5,432 nucleotides of DNA from an uncultured Eggerthellaceae bacterium (GTDB lineage: Bacteria; Actinomycetota; Coriobacteriia; Coriobacteriales; Eggerthellaceae), in the NCBI GenBank assembly GCA_934630905.1, contig CAKTXN010000115.1, positions 1-5,432 on the forward strand, written 5' to 3'. Position numbers and translations under genes: made by a program. A model generated the notes under the pieces. It was not told where the DNA came from and did not search any database. It worked only from the letters and a program-made list of their open reading frames with translations. Shown one piece after another: positions 4,837-5,432 of this stretch. Within the stretch, counting starts at the first letter, position 1. Every line of letters starts with the position of its first letter.

Positions 4837-5432
4837 ATGAGCAGCGAACATATGGAGTGCTCGAAGTGTGGCGGCACGATGGTCTTGGACGAAGACCATA
4901 TTATGTTGGTTTGCCCGTACTGCGGAAACAGGGAAGCGCTTGACCCAATGACCGCTTCGCGCTTGGAATCCAAGGAGGAAGCGGCTGCACAAAAAGCAGC
5001 CGAAGCGGCCCTGAAGCGCAAACAGAACGCTCGAAATAAGGCTGTTGGCCAGGTCATGAGTCGCGCCAAGAAGATTGTTTGCGGCATTGTTGCCGCATTT
5101 GTGCTGCTTACTGCTATTGGCTGCATTGCAAACATGGTTGAAGACAAAAGCTGGGAGGCTGAGCAGCAGCAGCGCTTGAACTCCACTTACACGTGGCCGG
5201 AATCGGGGCTTGCCACTATGCTTCCGAAGCCTGATCAGGAAAAAGGCTATATCTACAGTGCAACATCGTTCTTCGAAATCGATATTCCCTGCGAAGCCAG
5301 CAGCGAATGGACAGATTATGCGGCTCGTTTGAAGAGGGCGGGTTTCGATGTTGATGCAACAACGTCGTCGTCGGGCTATACTGCGTACAACAAAGATGGC
5401 TATCGCGTTTCTGTTTATTATTACCAGTACAG
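4837..5432 (+). CDS. Zinc-ribbon single-pass membrane protein with extracytoplasmic domain, partial at 3' end
   Basis: ATG 4837-4839 follows AAGGAG (4822-4827) by 9 bases, and the frame stays open to the window edge (198 codons seen). The N-terminus is a zinc ribbon: Cys8-x2-Cys11 with GG, then Cys26-x2-Cys29 with GN. Residues 41-68 are a charged, Ala-rich, probably helical linker (KEEAAAQKAAEAALKRK). Residues 80-98 are one membrane helix (IVCGIVAAFVLLTAIGCIA), preceded by RAKK, so the zinc ribbon should face the cytoplasm. After the membrane, residues 118-198 form a domain with TWPESGLATMLPKP (119-132), LKRAGFDVDATTSSSGYTAY and NKDGYRVSVYYY. From memory this resembles an uncharacterised 'DUF6591'-like domain found in Gram-positive zinc-ribbon membrane proteins; the exact family is unverified. 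No function is known to me. The upstream terminator at 4736-4767 makes it a separate unit from aspS unless read-through is regulated. No clear promoter lies between 4768 and 4836. Confidence 0.9.
   Translation, partial: MSSEHMECSKCGGTMVLDEDHIMLVCPYCGNREALDPMTASRLESKEEAAAQKAAEAALKRKQNARNKAVGQVMSRAKKIVCGIVAAFVLLTAIGCIANMVEDKSWEAEQQQRLNSTYTWPESGLATMLPKPDQEKGYIYSATSFFEIDIPCEASSEWTDYAARLKRAGFDVDATTSSSGYTAYNKDGYRVSVYYYQY

Noticed and set aside
4638..5186. 182-codon minus-strand open frame over the zinc-ribbon gene
   Set aside because: Antisense shadow of the plus-strand gene at 4837, and it also crosses the terminator region.

Overview
The window looks like chromosomal DNA of a moderately GC-rich actinobacterium. 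Its two complete aminoacyl-tRNA synthetases, its codon use and its uncharacterised proteins suggest class Coriobacteriia (Eggerthella/Slackia/Cryptobacterium relatives). This placement comes from recalled protein resemblance and was not searched. Most of the window is housekeeping DNA; no mobile element, CRISPR array, tRNA or rRNA is visible.

Layout. Positions 1-1059 hold a minus-strand gene pair. An uncharacterised 208-residue protein (433-1059) comes first and is followed 7 bases later by the start of a CstA-family transporter gene that runs off the left edge (1-425). The ribosome binding site of cstA lies inside the last codons of the upstream gene, so the two are probably translationally coupled. 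A divergent intergenic region (1060-1302) separates this pair from hisS (1303-2613) and aspS (2838-4625) on the plus strand. These encode histidyl- and aspartyl-tRNA synthetase. No terminator is visible between them, so co-transcription is likely. The 224-base gap between them contains an open, coding-like stretch without a convincing start, built on a degenerate 12-base repeat.

After aspS, 4626-4836 contains an extended -10 promoter motif, two hairpins and a strong intrinsic terminator. Together they look like a transcription unit of about 117 nt: either a small structured RNA or an attenuated leader of the next gene. At 4837 a plus-strand gene begins and runs off the right edge. Its product has an N-terminal zinc ribbon, a charged Ala-rich linker, one membrane helix and an extracytoplasmic domain.

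Functionally, hisS and aspS supply His-tRNA and Asp-tRNA for translation. AspRS carries a His at the position associated with relaxed tRNA recognition, so it may also make Asp-tRNA(Asn). The minus-strand pair points to peptide or pyruvate-type uptake during carbon limitation. The most novel candidates are the putative structured RNA at 4651-4767 and the orphan reading frame between hisS and aspS.
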